Source: Lepus europaeus (taxonomy: Eukaryota; Chordata; Mammalia; Lagomorpha; Leporidae). From it: DNA of 64,000 nt. A program made the translations under genes and the position numbers. The notes below the pieces were generated by a model that saw only the letters and a list, made by a program, of their open reading frames with translations, had not been told where the DNA came from and searched no databases. Shown here piece after piece: positions 25,138 through 37,573 of the stretch (the stretch's first letter is position 1; every line of letters starts with the position of its first letter). Location: contig NC_084842.1 in the NCBI RefSeq assembly GCF_033115175.1, positions 33,315,549 through 33,379,548 of the forward strand, in the 5' to 3' direction.

Positions 25138-25446
25138 TTTTTTTTTTAAGATTTATTTATTTATTTGAAAGTCAGAGTTACACAGAGAGAAGAGAGGCAG
25201 AGAGAGAGAGGTCTTCTAACCGATGGTTCACTTCCCAACAGGCCTCAACAGCTGGAGCTGTGCCTATCCAAAGCCAGGAGCCAGGAGCTTCTTCTGGGTC
25301 TCCCACAATGATGCAGGGGCCCAGTCTTCTACTACTATCCCAGGCCATAGCAGAGAGCTGGATCGGAAGTGGAGCAGCTGAGACTCGAACTGACGCCCAA
25401 ATGGGATGCTGGTGCTTCAGGCCAGGGCAGCCACAGAGCCGGCCTC
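25138..25446 (-). repeat. C-SINE, antisense
   Basis: Target-site duplication CTAGCTTATAGTTTA (25123-25137) against CTAGCTCATAGTTTA (25447-25461). The body is slightly shortened around the GGGCCCAG block. Confidence 0.95.
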
Positions 25447-25599
25447 CTAGCTCATAGTTTAATGAATAATAAAACCAAGAGAAGGACTTCCATCATTTGT
25501 TGAAAGTTGCATAGTATTATTACTAGCTATGCAAGATGCACATAAATAAATGGGGGGGGCCACTGTTCTAATTTTTGCTTGTAAAATGAATCTTATATT

Positions 25600-25761
25600 G
25601 GGGCCGGCACTGTGATGTGCCTGGGAAGGCAACAGAAGATGACCCAAGTCCTTGGACCACTGTACTCAAGGGGAAGACACAAAAGAAGCTCCTGGCTCCT
25701 GGCTTTCGATCAGCCCAGCTACAGCCTTTGACGCCATCTGGGGAGTGAACCAACAGGTGGA

Positions 25762-25800
<39 letters not shown>

Positions 25801-25926
25801 TATATATATATATATCTCCACAGATATATATAGATAGATAGATATATCTGTCTCTGTCTCTATCTCTCTGCCTCTGCCTCTCTGTAACTCTGCCTTTCAA
25901 ATAAATAAATAAATACGTATTTTTAA
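25600..25926 (+). repeat. C-SINE with internal deletion and TA microsatellite
   Basis: The head GGGGCCGGCACTGTGATG jumps directly to TGCCTGGGAAGGCAAC, removing about 100 bp that would hold box B. The pyrimidine tract is replaced by (TA)n/(GATA)n at 25764-25850. Flanks AAAATGAATCTTATATT and AAAATGAGCCTTATACT are the target-site duplication. Confidence 0.9.
25764..25850. repeat. (TA)n / (GATA)n microsatellite
   Basis: Two TA blocks split by GCATATA and CTCCACAGA, then GATA units. It replaces the CT tract of the SINE. Confidence 0.95.
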
Positions 25927-25930
25927 AAAA

Positions 25931-27289
25931 TGAGCCTTATACTTAGAGATGTTTGATTTTATTTTGCACATGACCTTGTAGGAAATCTGAGAAGGGCTCT
26001 TCCAGGCATTCTTAAGTCAGTCACTCATGTTGTCCCAATGCAGATTTCAGCTGGGCCTACAGTCATCTGGGGGCTCAGCTGAGCTAGTGTACCTAAGCTT
26101 CGTTCATAGTTTCAGTAGAGACTAGCAGTTGGCTGGAAGCTCAGCCAGGCCCTCTCTGGCACTCCTAGAAAAGGCATCTCCACTATGGTGTCTCATATAA
26201 CTTCTTAGAACTCTTAGAACTTCTTAGCCTCTGTCAAAGACTCTCAAGAGAATGGGGCAAGTGTATAATCTTTCCTGATGTAACTTGGGTAATTACATGG
26301 TATCTATTTCATCACACTGTATCTGTTAAAACAGACCCAAGTTCTCTTTGAAGTCAAGAACACCAAATAATTTGTGGCCTTTTATTTTTTAAGTATCATG
26401 GCCTCTAAGGTCATTTTTCTTCTCATTTCATTTGAACCAAATATAACATTTATTAACATATCTGAACTAAGTTTTGATACATTTTCTAATGAAACTCAAA
26501 AGAACATGAAGCCAGTTCATTCTTTAGGAGAAAAGATAAGTGATATATAGTTCCTTCAAGTAACTTTAAGTTAAGGGTTCTGCTTGACTTGCTTTTATGT
26601 TCCAAATAAAAAAAAATTTTTTTTAAGAAAATGTCATTCTAAAATCAGTCAGGTCTACACAGAATAACAATAAAAGAGAAGTGGTTATTCCAAAAAGATG
26701 AGGACACAGGACCACCTCGCTTGATCAAGTAGTCAGCACAGTACTTTCTGTGAGTGAAACTTGACTTCTGTGTAATGACAAAAAAGATGATGGGGTAAAC
26801 TTCTGTAATAGTCATAAAATAGTTATTATTTTACAATTAATGGCAGTTCACAACCTTTTCCTAAATGTAGTGGAAAGAAAGTAGTCACATAATTACATTT
26901 AAAGCACTTCCTCTTACCAATGTTACATGAATAGTTTTTTTCATAGTATATATTTTTCATGACTTTTTAAAAGAATCCTTGTATGTTCATGCACTTCACT
27001 TCCTAAGCAATAAGTGGTGAACTTTGCTCTACTTTTGTTTTCCTTGTACACACATTCAAGTGCTATAGCTTGTCTCAGTGTGCTCTGTGGCCAGAATGTC
27101 ATGAACATGCAATATGCCACTCCATCTACCAATTACTTATTATATTCAGCTGAGATGTCTAGAAATGTAGATGGGAAAAGCCAACTAAGGGCAACTCAAT
27201 TTAAGGTATACAGTTTGTTTGTTTTTTTGCAGTAGTTTTATGTTTGTGTTCTATGCTAAAATTTCTGAAATTTTGTTTTGAATTTGATT
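25931..27289. other. Unassigned non-coding DNA
   Basis: No gene. 26040-26170 (CTCAGCTGAGCTAG and repeated CAGTTGGCTGG-like phrases) resembles an old mammalian interspersed repeat that I cannot name. Confidence 0.45.
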
Positions 27290-27475
27290 ATTTTGATCCC
27301 CACAACTACATCGTGAGGTAGGTAGGATTAGAGTTTATAATTCATATTTTACTTATAACCACAGAAAGTATGTAAAGGCCCAATGACTTGCCCACAGAAT
27401 TCCTAAAAGTAAGCAAAAAGAGAACTAGAGCCAGGAATCTAATTCAACCATTACTCTTTCCATCAATCTGCAAAC
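27290..27475 (-). repeat. MIR, antisense
   Basis: GATCCCCACAACTACATCGT, then CAATGACTTGCCCACAGAAT, then CTAGAGCCAGGAATCTAATT follow the complement of MIR in order. Confidence 0.65.
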
Positions 27476-27845
27476 AGGGGAAGGGCAAATGAGACAATAC
27501 AAAAGAATAATTTTTGAGGTTTGGTTATTTTGCCAGAGTAAGTCTGAACTATTTAGAAAATGTAGGTTGTTTGGAAAATCTAAGGTATTTTTCAGGCAAG
27601 AAGACACATGGCAGTAAAAATAGAGTTGTGGGGGGTGGGGCGAGGTGAAGTGAAGGAACTGAACTGCATGCACTGTGCTACCTCTCATTAATCCTCATGT
27701 ATGTAGCCTGTGATGACCAATCTGCTCTTAGTTATTCCTGTGGAATTTTCTGGGTCTAACTAATTAACAGATCTTGTCTCTCAGCTCTTCTCATGCTTCT
27801 AAGATTATTTATTTCATTTTCCTGCATAAGATTTCTTTTTTTTTA

Positions 27846-28246
27846 CATTTTTTTAGAAGATTTATTCATTTACAACATTCTGTTTTAAAAAAGAGTTACA
27901 GAGAGAGAGGGAAAGATACTCCGGTTTCTCTTCAGATCGTGTAAATCTTTCACCTTTTACAGAGAGAGAGAGAGAGACAGAGGGAGAGGGACTTCTTCCA
28001 TCCTCTGGTTTACTCCCTAGATGGCTGCAACAGCCAGGGCTGGGCCAGGCCTAAGCAAAGAGCCTGGAGCTTCATCCAGGTCTTCCTTGTGGGTGCAGGC
28101 ACCCAAGTACTTGGGCTATCTTCTTTCCAGGCCATTAGCAGTGAGCTGGATTGGAAGTGGAGCAGCCAGGACACAAATAGGAGCCTGGATGGGATGCCAG
28201 CATTGTAATTGGCAGCTTTACCTGCTATACCACAACGCCAGTCCCA
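27846..28246 (-). repeat. C-SINE, antisense, rearranged tail
   Basis: The body from ATGGCTGCAACAGCCAGGGC to CACAACGCCAGTCCC is standard. The tail side is longer than usual: about 60 bp (27915-27965) separate two AGAGAGAG blocks, suggesting a duplication or insertion in the tract. Confidence 0.8.
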
Positions 28247-28439
28247 GTAAAGACATTTATAATAAAAATGTTAAAGCTTCAAATGGAAGAAAATGAAAGA
28301 CATTCAACACAATTAAGATGAGTTTTGAATATGCAGAATGCCCTCACCAGCCCTTTAGACCATATTGGCAGAAACCTTGTAGTTTCCTTACATAGTTTCT
28401 TCCCTTTTTAATCTCCTTATCCAGCATGAAGTATTACCA

Positions 28440-28800
28440 GTTTTGTCTCCTAAATGTTTCTTAGATTCATCTACTTATTTACATCTTTCTTACCACCACA
28501 TGTCATGCTGTTCATGTCTCAGTGTCTTTGCTGATGCTGTACCTTATGACTTGAATTTTTTCCTACTTTCTTTGTTTCGCTAATTTTACTCAGCGTCTAA
28601 GATTGAGCTCAGAGATCTCCTCTTGGGAACCATTTTTAAACTCCATAGTTTGCCTGTGTGTTTACATTACATCCTGTGCATATCTTCCTTAGCACCAAAT
28701 TGAGTGTGTCTGTTTCTGTGGTCATACTTTTCTTCCTCACCACTCCCTTCTTTGACTGTTAGCTCCTTAGAGCAACCGTAGGCTTAGCTTGTTGTTTGAC
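28440..28800 (+). repeat. L2 3' fragment
   Basis: TTTGCTGATGCTGTACCTTA, then ATTGAGCTCAGAGATCTCCT, then TTTGACTGTTAGCTCCTTAG follow the L2 3' end in sense orientation. Confidence 0.65.
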
Positions 28801-28816
28801 ATATAAGGTCATTGAA

Positions 28817-29153
28817 CTTTTTTCTTTTTTTTTTTTTTTTAAGATTTAATTAATTTATTTGAAAAGCAGAGCTACAGAGAGTCAGAGGCAGAGAGAAAGG
28901 TTTCCATCTGCTGGCCCACTCCTAAGATGGCTGCAATGGTCGGAGCTGCGCCAATCCAAAGCCAGGAGCCAAGAGATTCCTCCAGGCCTCCCACGTAGGT
29001 GCAAGGGCCCAAGCCCTTGGGCCATCTTCTACTGCTTTCCCAGGCCATAGCAGAGAGCTGGATTGGAAGAGGAGCAGCCAGGACTAGAACCGGTGCCCAT
29101 ATGGGATGCCAGCGCTACAGGCGGATTAACCTACTGCGCCACAGCGCCGGCCC
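28817..29153 (-). repeat. C-SINE, antisense
   Basis: Long poly-T start, AAGATTTAATTAATTTATTT, complete body, and head complement GCGCCACAGCGCCGGCCCC. Confidence 0.93.
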
Positions 29154-29280
29154 CCAAAGGTTAGACTTTTAAGCCACCAAGATGATTAAATGTACTGTAT
29201 ATAGAATAGACTTACTTGAACTATCAAAATTAAGTTTTGATATGTTATGAGTTTTGCTGTGAGTCATGAACACTCTTTCT

Positions 29281-29792
29281 TTAAATTTATTATTTTTATT
29301 TATTTAAGAGAAAGAGAGAAAGAGAACACACAAAAAGATCTCATCAACTGGCTCACTCCCCAAATGCCCACAATAGGTAGGAACACATCCAGCCCTCTTG
29401 TGTTGTTGGCACAAACCCATCACTGCTGCTTCCCAGGGTCTACACTGGCAGGAAGCTGGAATCAAGAGGTGAAGTAATCTGATCCAGCTCCCTGCTGATG
29501 GCCTGGGAAAGCAGTAGATGGTGGCCCAGGTGCTTGGGTCCCTGCACCCACAATGGAGACCTGAAAGAAGTTCCTGGCTCCTGGTTTCAGATAGGCCCAG
29601 ATGCCTTCATTGTGGCCATTTGGGAGTGAACCAGCAGATGGAAGACCTCTCTATTTCTCCCTCTGTCTCTGTAACTCTGCCTCTCAAGTGAATAAATAAA
29701 TCTTAAAAAAAAAAAAATCTGAAGTAAGAATCAAACCTACACACTCAGATTTGGGCTATGGGTATCTTATTTGTTAGGCTAAATACCAGCCC
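29281..29792 (-). repeat. Older C-SINE, antisense, split by a SINE
   Basis: The left part (to 29476) has CATCAACTGGCTCACTCCCC and ACTGGCAGGAAGCTGGAATC. The right part (from about 29717) has the head complement GTTAGGCTAAATACCAGCCC. A sense SINE fragment lies between. Confidence 0.8.
29477..29716 (+). repeat. C-SINE, 5'-truncated
   Basis: Starts inside the body at TCTGATCCAGCTCCCTGCTG, so the Pol III promoter is missing. Tail AATAAATAAATCTTAAAAA. Short flanking repeat TGAAGTAA (about 29469-29476, repeated near 29719). Confidence 0.85.
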
Positions 29793-29804
29793 TGGATTGA
29801 TGTC

Positions 29805-30020
29805 TCTTGAGCCAGACCATCTGGTTTCAGATCTTGACCTATCACTTCCCTGTGATAAATAAAAATGTTATTTAACCTGTATAGCCTTTATTTTTCACAT
29901 TTGAAAAATTATGATAATAAAATATCTACTCCATGGGGTTATTCCAAGAATTAAATGGATTAACATGTTAAAAAAAATTAAGAATGGGATACAAGTGCTA
30001 TAAAAAGCTAATAATTATTA
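29805..30020 (+). repeat. MIR
   Basis: GAGCCAGACCATCTGGTTTC, CCTATCACTTCCCTGTGATA, CCATGGGGTTATTCCAAGAA and the final AAGTGCTATAAAAAGCTAAT follow the full MIR order. Confidence 0.8.
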
Positions 30021-30031
30021 TCATCTAGTTA

Positions 30032-31459
30032 ATTTTTAAAAGATGTATTTATTTGAAAGGCAAATAGAGATTGAGGGGAGAAGGAAGATTAGAGAGAGAA
30101 AAAGAGAGAGAGGTATCTTTCATCTAGTGGTTTACTTCTTTTTTTAAACTTTTATTTAATAAATATAAATTTCCAAAGTACAGCTTTTGGATTACAGTGG
30201 CTTTTTCCCCCATAACTTCCATCCCACCTGCAACCATCCCATCTCTCACTCCCTCTCCCATTCCATTCACATCAAGATTCATTTTCGATTATCTTTATAT
30301 ACAGAAGATCAATTTAGTTTATATTAAGTAAAGATTTCAATAGTTTGCACCCACACAGAAACACAAATTATAAAATACTGTTTAAGTACTAGTTATAGCA
30401 TTAATTCACATTGTACAACACATTAAGGACAGAGATCCTACATGGGGAGTAAGTGCACAGTGACTCCTGTTGTTGACTTAACAATTGACATTCTTATTTA
30501 TGACATTACTAATCACCCAAGGCTCTTGTCATGAGTTGCCAAGGCTGTGGAAGCCTTTTGAGTTCACCAACTCTGATCTTATTAGACAAGGTCATAGTCA
30601 AAGTGGAAGTTCTCTCCTCCCATCAGAGAAAGGTACCTCCTTCTTCATTGGCCCGTTCTTTCCAATAGGATCTCACTCGCAGAGATCTTTCATTTAGGTA
30701 CTTTTTTTTCTTTTTTTTTTTTTTTTTTGCCACAGTGTCTCGGTTTTCCATGCCTAAAATACTCTCAAGGGCTTTTTAGCCAGATTTGAATGCCTTAAGG
30801 GCTGATTCTGAGGCCGGAGTGCTGTTTAGGACATCTGCCATTCTATGAGTCTGCTGTGTATCCTACTTCCCATGTTGGATTGTTCTCTCCTTTTTAATTC
30901 TATCAGTTAGTATTAGCAGACCCTAGTCTTGTTTATGGGATCCCTTTGACACTTAATCCTATCATTATGATCAATTATGAACTGAAACTGATCACTTGGA
31001 CTAGTGAGATGGCATTGGTACATGCCACCTTGATGGGATTGAATTGGAATCACCCTGGCACGTTTCTGACTCTACCATTTGGGGCAAGTCAGATTGAGCA
31101 TGTCCCAAACTGTACATCTACTCCCTCTCTTATTTCCACTCATATATTTAACAGGGATCACTTTTCAGTTAAATTTAAACACCTAAGAATAATTGTGTGT
31201 TAATTAAAGAGTTCAACAATGGTTTACTTCTCAAGGCCACAATAGTGAGGTCTGGATCAGGCCAAAGCCAGAGCTAGGAACTTAGTTCAGGTCTCCCACA
31301 TAGGTAGCAGGGGCCCAGGCACTTAGGCCATGTTCTGGTACCTTCCTAGGTGCCTTAGCAGAAGCTAGATCAGAAGCAGAGCAGCCAGGATAGGAACCAG
31401 CACTCTGATGTATGGGATGCTGAGTGGCAAGTGGTGACTTAATCCATAATGCTAGCCCC
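30032..31459 (-). repeat. C-SINE, antisense, split by an L1
   Basis: The tail side is 30032-30139 and the head side 31220-31459 (ending AATCCATAATGCTAGCCCC). Removing the L1 and one copy of TGGTTTACTTCT gives a continuous SINE. Confidence 0.85.
30140..31219 (-). mobile_element. 5'-truncated rabbit L1, antisense
   Basis: About 1.08 kb of L1 3' end on the minus strand. On the plus strand it starts with the poly-T/TTTTATTTAATAAATATAAA terminus seen inverted in the L1 at 45008. The C-rich 30210-30265 is the complement of the L1 3'-UTR G-rich tract. Target-site duplication TGGTTTACTTCT at 30128-30139 and 31220-31231. No ORF2 frame is visible, so only 3' UTR seems to have been copied. Confidence 0.9.
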
Positions 31460-31908
31460 TATCTATAAAGGTTTAAATTGATGTTGTATAATATGTATTT
31501 ATATGTAATATTTTCAACACTTAAATATATGCTTTGTTCAATTAAGCTTGAAAGAATAAATAGAAAGAATGACTTTTAATGCAACCCTAAACTCATGCTT
31601 GTGTTTAGGTTAGAAGCTTTATTGTAACATCCTCATTTGTACTGGTTAAGATGGTAGCAGTGGATCTGGGAATATAATTATGCTTTCTACCTATGTTTAA
31701 ATTGTCATGAAATAGGCAGCAAATAGCAGTTAACCCACCTTGTGCACTAAGGTGAATATTTGATAATGAGTAACAAGAAAGTATTTTAGAGAGAGAAAAA
31801 AAATGCTTCTGAGCAAACCCAATCTTCCAGGTAAACAGCCAAAGGATAACTTTTCCTCTTAAAGCTAAGGCCATATACCTGTCACCGTATCACTTCCCAG
31901 GAGTGAGA
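31460..31908. other. Unassigned DNA
   Basis: No supported feature. Confidence 0.5.
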
Positions 31909-31922
31909 AAGTAATAGGTTTT

Positions 31923-32256
31923 CTTTCTTTCTTTTTATTTTTGACAGGCAGAATGGATAGTGAGAGAGAGAGACAGAGAGAAAGGTCTTCATTTTCCGTT
32001 GGTTCACCCCCCAATGGCCGCTGTGGCCGGCGCACCGCGCTGATCGGAAGCCAGGAGCCAGGTGCTTCTCCTGGTCTCCCATGGGGTGCAGGGCCCAAGC
32101 TCTTGGGCCATCCTCCACTGCACTCCCGGGCCATAGCAGAGAGCTGGCCTGGAAGAGGGGCAATCGGAACAGAATCTGGCGCCCCGACCGGGACTAGAAC
32201 CTAGTTTGCTGGCGCCGCTAGGTGGAAGATTAGCCTATTGAGCCACGGCGCTGGCC
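31923..32256 (-). repeat. C-SINE, young subtype, antisense
   Basis: TTTTTGACAGGCAGAATGGA to GAGCCACGGCGCTGGCC. Flanks AAGTAATAGGTTTT (from 31909) against AAGTCATAGGTTTT (from 32257). Confidence 0.95.
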
Positions 32257-32270
32257 AAGTCATAGGTTTT

Positions 32271-32919
32271 TAAAAAGGTCTTTGTTAGAATGTCGATCAT
32301 AGGAGATGTTGTGAAAGAGGGAATCAAATTTGTGTTGCAACAATACAGAAAAAAAGTAAAAAAAAAAAAAAAAGGACTTTGTCTTAAACTACTGCAGCGA
32401 ATGCAAAATACATTATTGTTTTTAGTTGTAATAAAAATATTTAATAGGATTAATGAACTAACACTAATGACATTTTGAAGTCCCAGTGCATAAAGCTTAT
32501 TGTAACTGTCATTAACATACAATCACAAAAATGTTACTCAATATACAAACAACACAATATCACTGGTTTATTGTAGACCTTGTATTATAAAATAAAACAG
32601 GATCAATGTCTTAAAACTATTGACTCTTTAATCACATTCAGTTATCCAGAGTATATAATTTTATCATTTCATGTTTTATCTCAACTTCAAAATTTACAAG
32701 AGTAAGGTAGAAAAAGGATATATTAAACAAAATATCAGGGAAGTATTTCTTATTTTCTTAGAATTATCTCTCCTTAACTCCCTGAGGTCTTCATATCTAA
32801 GCAGAGACCAAATGTTAATTGACATTTTCCTTTGTAATATATCTCGTATCTCATTATTTTTGCTATTATAGTACTCACTGTAGTCTTGATCCTTATTACT
32901 GTCTTATGACTGAATTATT
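32271..32919. other. Unassigned AT-rich DNA
   Basis: No gene or named repeat. Confidence 0.5.
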
Positions 32920-33420
32920 CAGAATCCTCCTATTTTATTTCAGTCCATATAGCACACTGTTTATGAGCTAATCTTCATAAGTCACATCTTCTGTAATAAA
33001 ATTCCTCAGTAGTTTTCTATGGGATTATATCCAGTTTATTAAATGATTGCATCTCATCCCAGTAGCTCAATTTAATATTCAAGATCCTACATTAATTGGC
33101 CCCTTACTGTACACTCTGATTTCTCGCTGTCCTCAAATCATGGGCTGCATCTACTTAGGTGGTTTCCTTCCTGTCCTCTGCACATATGCCAGAGGAAGCC
33201 CGAGTTTTGTGTCTTTGCTTCAGGGGTCCTCCTTGTACAGACCAACTATCTTATTAATCTAGAGTTAATCTTTAGGTCTCACCAGTATCCTGTTTTTTTT
33301 GTGAAGATTATGTAGAAAGTTCTAGCTCTTACCAATGTCTTCCTTTTCCGAATCCCTACAGCATTTCCTGTAACACGTTTGATTAATATTAAGTAAGTCT
33401 TCACATTGGTTTCCAGTTGT
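32920..33420 (+). repeat. L2 fragment
   Basis: AAATTCCTCAGTAGTTTTCT, TTCAAGATCCTACATTAATT, GGTTTCCTTCCTGTCCTCTG and TTTGCTTCAGGGGTCCTCCT follow the L2 3' region in order. Confidence 0.6.
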
Positions 33421-34078
33421 TTTATTAAAATAAAATATTCTATATTGTGAAATTTGAGTGATTTCTCCCAGCCTGTACGAATACAGTGAAAATGAAAAAA
33501 AAAAATGATTAGTTCAAATATCTACTGAATTTTAATATGTCCCTGCAGCCAATTCAGACCTTTTTTGAACAAGTTATCCAAATATATAGATCAGAGATTC
33601 AAGAGTAAGGAGAAACAAATTGAAAAGCACATCCTCATCCCTTCTTCCTGTGCTGAACCAAATCTCTGCAGGTAGCTCCTTGTACGTATAGCTTTGGTGC
33701 AGTTTTGTTTCTCAGAGGTATTCAAATGCCACCTTCCACTTTCAATCCTCACTTTCAACAATAAATGTTCATCAAAAGCACTTAAATTTTTATAATGTTC
33801 AACAGAACTCAGTGATATAAAATCAAGCTTTATGTTTGTTATGGTTTATGATCCCAAACATAGGAACACATGAATAATTTTGGATTGCAGAATTTTGCTT
33901 ATGTGTCTCAGAATTACATAACATGCTTTTTTATGAGATTTGTTAAGATAAACAGACAGAAACACTAACCATAATCACTCAGAGTTTCAGGAGAAGTAAG
34001 ATAGCAAGAGTGACCTACAGATGACAAGAAAGACAACATATTTTTTTTATAAGCGGAAGAAGCTAGCAGGAATAATAG
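33421..34078. other. Unassigned DNA
   Basis: No supported feature. Confidence 0.5.
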
Positions 34079-34399
34079 ATTTTTTTTTGACAGGCAGAGT
34101 TAGACAGTGAGAGAGAGACAGAGAGAAAGGTCTTCTTTCCGTTGGTTCTCCCCCCAAATGACCGCTATGGCCGGTGCGCTGCACCAATCCAAAACCAGGA
34201 GCCAGGTACTTCCTCCTGGTCTCCCATGGGGTGCAGGGCCCAAGCACCTGGGCCATCCTCACTGCCCTCCTGGGCCACAGCAGAGAGCTGGACTGGAAGA
34301 GGAGCAACCGGGACAGAACCAGTGCCCCAACTGGGACAGGAACCTGGAGTGTCAGCGCCGCATGCAGAGGATTAGCCTAGTGAGCTGCAGCGCCAGCCA
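34079..34399 (-). repeat. C-SINE, antisense
   Basis: TTTTTTTTGACAGGCAGAGT to GAGCTGCAGCGCCAGCC. Intermediate between the two subtypes. Confidence 0.93.
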
Positions 34400-34550
34400 G
34401 GCAACGTATTTTTAATATAATTTACCTTCTAGATAACGTTTTCACATTAATTAGAGAATTCTGCAATTTGATACAATTGCATCAAATGGAATGAATTGTA
34501 AAATTATAAATGATCAGAATTACAATAACTACAAATTTAAGTATATGATT

Positions 34551-34900
34551 TCTTTTCTTTTCTTTTTTGACAGGCAGAGTGGACAAGGAGAGAGAGAGAG
34601 AGACAGAGAGAAAGGTCTTCCTTTGCCGTTGGTTCACCCTCCAATGGCCGCCGCAGTTGGCACGCTGCGGCCGGCGCACCGTGCTGATCCGTTGGCAGGA
34701 GCCAGGTGCCTCTCCTGGTCTCCCATGGGGTGCAGGACCCAAGCACTTGGGCCATCCTCCACTGCACTCCCGGGCCATAGCAGAGAGCTGGCCTGGAAGA
34801 GGGGCAACTGGGACAGAATCTGGCGCCCCGACCAGGACTAGAACCCGGGGTGCCGGCGCCGCAAGGTGGAGGATTAGCCTAGTGAGCCGCGGCGCCGGCC
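34551..34900 (-). repeat. C-SINE, young subtype, antisense
   Basis: Perfect 13-bp target-site duplication TAAGTATATGATT at 34538-34550 and 34901-34913. CpG-rich head GAGCCGCGGCGCCGGCC is intact. Among the best-preserved copies here. Confidence 0.97.
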
Positions 34901-35059
34901 TAAGTATATGATTCCTATACAAGTATAAATGTTTGAGAACACTATAGGGGAGATGCAGAGAACAGTTGCCATTTAATGAAAAAAGTATTAGCAGCCCAGA
35001 GAAATGCACTGTGCCATGGAAAGCTCATGCTCAATTTTGGTAATAGATTGAAAAATTCT

Positions 35060-35297
35060 CTTCCAGGCCAGCTCTCTGCTATGGTCCGGGAAGGCAGTGG
35101 AGGATGGCCCAAGAGCTTGGGCCCTGCACCCGCATGGGAGACCAGGAGAAGCACCTGGCTCCTGGCTTCGGATCAGCGAGATTCGCCGGCCGCAGCGGCC
35201 ATTGGAGGGTGAACCAATGGCAAAAAGGAAGACCTTTCTCTCTGTCTCTCTCACTATCCACTGTGCCTGTCAAAAAGAAAAAAAAAAAAAGAAAAAA
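35060..35297 (+). repeat. C-SINE, young subtype, 5'-truncated
   Basis: Starts at TCTTCCAGGCCAGCTCTCTG, so the promoter half is absent. Tail CTGTCAAAAAGAAAAAAAA. GAAAAATT occurs on both sides. Confidence 0.9.
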
Positions 35298-35303
35298 GAA
35301 AAA

Positions 35304-36931
35304 TTAATTCCAGGACTGATGAATAGTGTTTCCACAGAGAGAATTTAATAAAGGAAACCAAAATAAATGGAACCAAAATTTTAGTATCCGGATGACAAGT
35401 GCATTCAAGGACTCTATATGTTCACTGTACTAATTAAGGCAGGATGAACTTCAACCTAAATAAGATCACATTGATCTCAAGCCTGAATCACAAAAGAAGT
35501 ATTTTTTATTTAAAAGTTATGGAAAGATTTTTTAAATATTATATTTATATTCAGAGACTCAGTTAAAAGCATTGGAAATGTTATAGAAAATGTAAGCAAA
35601 ATATAAAGGACTAAGTTGTTTATAATATCAGCCAAACGCAGTGTGGTAGGAGACAGAAATGCCAAATCAGACTGTGTAAACTCTTCAAGGCAAATATTCA
35701 AGGCCCTAATAAAAATAAATCAAAGAATGAATAAAATGTAATGCAGCAACCAAAAACCTGGATATAATCTGAATGTCAGATGCTTGGAAGATTAAAGGGC
35801 ATATAGAGCACGTGGATGACAAATTCTATAGAAATGACAGAAAAATATATTAGGAGGAAGGGCATCAGACATGGAAAAACAGAAACCATCATGGCATCAA
35901 AAATCTGTGTAAAGTATATAATTTGAATTAGTTTATGTAACTTTTAAATAGTGACAATGAAACACATTACAGAAATTGGACAAGGATAAATTATTCTAAT
36001 CTAGAAACATTGGTTCTGATAGGAAGAAATGCAAACTTAAAAACTTAGTAGTCATTATAATGTCCAACTTTATCTATTGGACATTTATGAAATCTCTCCT
36101 TTGGGGAAGAATAGTTTAGGGAAGTACAAATGGCTGTAGACTTGGGCCTGAGCAGTGAATAGCAGTCCTTGCTGGGAGTGTCAGTGGATTAAGCTGCAAT
36201 ATACTAAGAATCAATATCTTCTTGGAGAGTGAACACTTTCAAAAAAATCCATCACATGGTTACTCAACTTCAGAAAACAAACAATGACAAAATACAAGTA
36301 TTGTAAAGCAGAGTCAATAATCAGCAGGAAATCTGTACACTATTTGAAAACACCCTAGAGCAAACCTAGGAAAAGTGTATGCTATGAATCAAAAAGAACG
36401 ATTGTGTGACTCCTTTCCCCTACCTCCCTCTGCTTAAATCTTTCTTCTTCCCACCTTCCTGCCTTCCTCTGCTTCTTTCTTTCTTCCCCAATCACTGATC
36501 CTTCTTCCCTAACTTCCTACACACGGAACTCACTTAGAGCTCAGGCAACTGACAAAAAAGAGACTAGTATTTTTCAGAAACATACCTTTTATTCAAAGAT
36601 GTAAAGCTTTTCCAAAATACTCTGATGTTGTGGCAGGTGAGGGCTAATCTAGAAATCCCGCCCAGAAATAATTCATGACATATTACTGTATTCCAATTTC
36701 TCAAGATGAACCCTTGAAGTCCTTTTATTCTTCTCTCCTTCAATTCCTTGTATTTCCCTTTTCCCCCCAAATCTGGACTGTGATGACAGCAGTTTCTGGA
36801 TCATGTCCTGCAAACCAAAATCAATGTTTTATATTTCCTCAGACACTCAAAACAACAAGTGGAAGAGACCTTGAATTTTCATTGTAGAAAGGAAAACAAC
36901 TGTGTTTCAAAGACCTTAGCACCAAGAGGTC
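35304..36931. other. Unassigned non-coding DNA
   Basis: 1.6 kb, AT-rich, with a pyrimidine-rich stretch at 36412-36510. No gene or named repeat. Confidence 0.5.
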
Positions 36932-36932
36932 T

Positions 36933-37261
36933 TTGTTTTAGATTTATTTATTTATTTGAAAGGCAGAAAAGCAGTTACACATAGAGAGAAAGAGAGTCAT
37001 CTTCCACCTGCTGATGGAAGCAAAGGCCTCAACCACTGAGGGGCTGGGCAAAGCAGGCCAGGAGCCAGGAGCCAGGAACTCCATCTGAGTCTCCCTTGTG
37101 GGTGGCAGGGACCCAGGTACTTGGGCCAGCTTCTGCTGCCTTCCCTGGCACAATAGCAGGGAGCTGGATTAGAAGCGGAGTAGCTGGAACATGAACCTGT
37201 GCTCATATGGGATGTTAGTGTCACTGGCAGCAGCCAAACACACTGCGCCACAACACCAGCC
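36933..37261 (-). repeat. C-SINE, antisense, older type
   Basis: TTTAGATTTATTTATTTATT to CACTGCGCCACAACACCAGC. Flanks CAAGAGGT and CAAGAGTT. Confidence 0.9.
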
Positions 37262-37573
37262 CCAAGAGTTGGGTCTTAACTTGCGCTTGTCCTAACTCCT
37301 TTCATTATAGCCTACTTTCCCCCGTAAGCCTCATCGACTGTTACCTACATTATTACATGTGTTTTTCGACTTTCTGTCTCATCTCCTTTCAACCCATCCT
37401 TCACAGTAGTTCCAAAATAACTTCTTCAAGCAAAGTTTTCATATCTGAAGTAATCTGTAAAATCTGATCTGTACTTTCAGAAGAATATAGTAGGTGAGAA
37501 AAGGGTCCAAAGGAAAATAATTTAAAAAGCAGGAATGAGATGGATGAAAGTGTGGTCACAGGCTATATGGAAG

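Noticed and set aside
30946..31203. 85-codon frame
   Set aside because: It lies antisense in the L1 3' UTR, where no protein is encoded on that strand.
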